A stretch of 6,538 nucleotides of DNA from assembly GCA_016844625.1 (NCBI GenBank), contig JAERMN010000394.1, forward strand, positions 1 through 6,538, written 5' to 3'. The position numbers were made by a program, and so were the translations under genes. Below the pieces are notes generated by a model. The model saw nothing but the letters and a program-made list of their open reading frames with translations. It was not told the origin of the DNA and did no database searches. The stretch's first letter is position 1, and each line of letters opens with the position of its first letter. Shown one piece after another: positions 5,704-6,538 of this stretch. This DNA comes from Deltaproteobacteria bacterium. GTDB lineage: Bacteria > Desulfobacterota > Binatia > UBA9968.

Positions 5704-5705
5704 TC

Positions 5706-6158
5706 ATGAGACTCGATGAATTAAGACCGGCGGCCGGTTCAACCAAGAAACGTAAGCGGGTTGGCCGCGGCGACGGCTCCGGCCATGGCAAGACGTCCGG
5801 TCGCGGTCACAAGGGCCAAGGCGCGCGCTCCGGTGGCAATGTCCAACCCGGATTCGAAGGCGGTCAGATGCCTTTGCAACGGCGCTTACCCAAGCGCGGT
5901 TTTCACAATATCTTTCGCGTCGAGATGACCGTGATCAATCTCGGCCAACTGGAAGCGCTGCCGGCCGGGACGGAGGCGACACCGGAAACTTTCGCCGCGC
6001 AGGGTTTGGTCAGCGGTAAGAATCGACGGATCAAGATTCTCGGCGATGGATCGTTGTCTAAGGCGTTAACCGTACGGGCTCACGGATTCTCTGCCAAGGC
6101 GAAAGAAAAGATCGAAGCCGCCGGCGGCAAAGCGGAACTGATCGCACTTCATGCTTAA
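5706..6158 (+). CDS. rplO: 50S ribosomal protein L15 (uL15)
   Basis: L15 is a large-subunit assembly protein with a long N-terminal extension that threads into 23S rRNA. The frame is open back to 5583 within rpsE, but ATG 5706 (MRLDELRPAAGSTKKRKRVG) is the exact family start. The extension has GRGDGSGHGKTSGRGHKGQG (20-39), then ARSGG (40-44), GFEGGQMPLQRRLPKRGF (49-66) and a C-terminal domain ending IEAAGGKAELIALHA. Length is 150 residues against 144 in E. coli. GGAG at 5691-5694, inside rpsE, is 11 bases from the ATG; with a two-base gap, translation is probably coupled to rpsE. Its last eight bases overlap the secY start. Confidence 0.97.
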   Translation: MRLDELRPAAGSTKKRKRVGRGDGSGHGKTSGRGHKGQGARSGGNVQPGFEGGQMPLQRRLPKRGFHNIFRVEMTVINLGQLEALPAGTEATPETFAAQGLVSGKNRRIKILGDGSLSKALTVRAHGFSAKAKEKIEAAGGKAELIALHA

Positions 6159-6538
6159 CGGTTTTCAAAATGCTTCACGAATCCCCGAGCTGCGCCGGCG
6201 CGGCTTATTCGTATTGGGGATGCTGGCGGTGTACCGCTTGGGCGTGCATGTGCCGACGCCAGGCATCGACCGCCAGGCGATGGCAGCGTTTTTTGATTCG
6301 CAAAAAAATACACTATTCGGTTTTCTCAATTTATTTTCCGGCGGCGCGCTGGAACAATTTTCAGTTTTCTCCCTGGGCATCATGCCCTATATCAGCGCGT
6401 CGATTATTTTGCAGTTGCTCACGGTGGTTTTCCCTTATTTAGAAAGGCTGTCGAAGGAAGGCGAAATCGGCCGGCGCAAGATTACCCAATACACTCGCTA
6501 CGGCACGGTGGTTTTGTCGATTATTCAGGGCATCATGA
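6151..6538 (+). CDS. secY: Preprotein translocase subunit SecY, 3' partial
   Basis: SecY is the channel-forming subunit of the SecYEG translocon in the inner membrane. It receives nascent proteins from the ribosome or from SecA. The frame from ATG 6151 is open to the window end (129 codons plus one base), about the first 30% of a roughly 440-residue protein. It begins MLNGFQNASRIPELRRR, followed by transmembrane segment 1 (about 18-38) and the conserved PTPGID (35-40). LFSGGALEQFSVFSLGIMPY (61-80) follows, then the second membrane segment through SASIILQLLTVV and the cytosolic loop SKEGEIGRRKITQYTRYGT (101-119). A third membrane segment starts at about 117. ATG 6151 lies inside the end of rplO (8-base overlap), which suggests coupled translation; no strong ribosome binding site is visible. 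The ATG at 6170 is out of frame. Confidence 0.95.
   Translation, partial: MLNGFQNASRIPELRRRGLFVLGMLAVYRLGVHVPTPGIDRQAMAAFFDSQKNTLFGFLNLFSGGALEQFSVFSLGIMPYISASIILQLLTVVFPYLERLSKEGEIGRRKITQYTRYGTVVLSIIQGIM

Noticed and set aside
5583..5705. Extended L15 reading frame starting inside rpsE
   Set aside because: The upstream 41 codons are the rpsE sequence read in another frame. MRLDELRPA at 5706 is the standard L15 start.
6170..6442. Open frame of 90 codons beginning at ATG 6170
   Set aside because: It is an out-of-frame shadow of secY. The frame from 6151 gives a clear SecY N-terminus through to the window end.

Overview
The window is one continuous stretch of the bacterial S10-spc ribosomal protein supercluster. 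All genes are on the + strand in the canonical order: rpsS (5' end cut off), rplV, rpsC, rplP, rpmC, rpsQ, rplN, rplX, rplE, rpsN, rpsH, rplF, rplR, rpsE, rplO and secY (3' end cut off). Every gene was identified from protein motifs and gene order. I see no mobile element, CRISPR array, RNA gene, defence system or unknown operon. The longest gene-free stretch is the 74 bases between rpsS and rplV.

The sequence points to a moderately GC-rich bacterium. Its short zinc-type S14, its L24 with a C-terminal four-cysteine zinc ribbon, the style of its L16 and SecY, and the mixed ATG/GTG/TTG starts look most like an uncultured deltaproteobacterium-like lineage (Desulfobacterota, Binatota, NC10 or similar). 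That placement is an impression from remembered sequences, not a computed result.

Layout: positions 2-2083 hold the end of the S10 operon (S19, L22, S3, L16, L29). Positions 2073-2357 hold S17. The spc part runs from 2393 to the window end (L14, L24, L5, S14, S8, L6, L18, S5, L15, SecY). Spacing is tight, with two 11-base overlaps (rplP/rpmC and rpmC/rpsQ) and an 8-base overlap (rplO/secY). This fits one polycistronic transcript with coupled translation. The products build both ribosomal subunits, and SecY forms the membrane channel that takes nascent proteins from the ribosome.

Three things depart from a textbook cluster. First, rplN is broken: about 61-64 bases are missing from its middle. 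The frame ends early at 85 codons, and the true L14 C-terminus lies downstream in another frame. L14 is essential, so an assembly or consensus error is the first suspect. Second, rpmD (L30) is absent from its usual place; only two bases separate rpsE and rplO. Third, S19 carries an Ala/Pro-rich C-terminal tail encoded by a 12-base tandem repeat.
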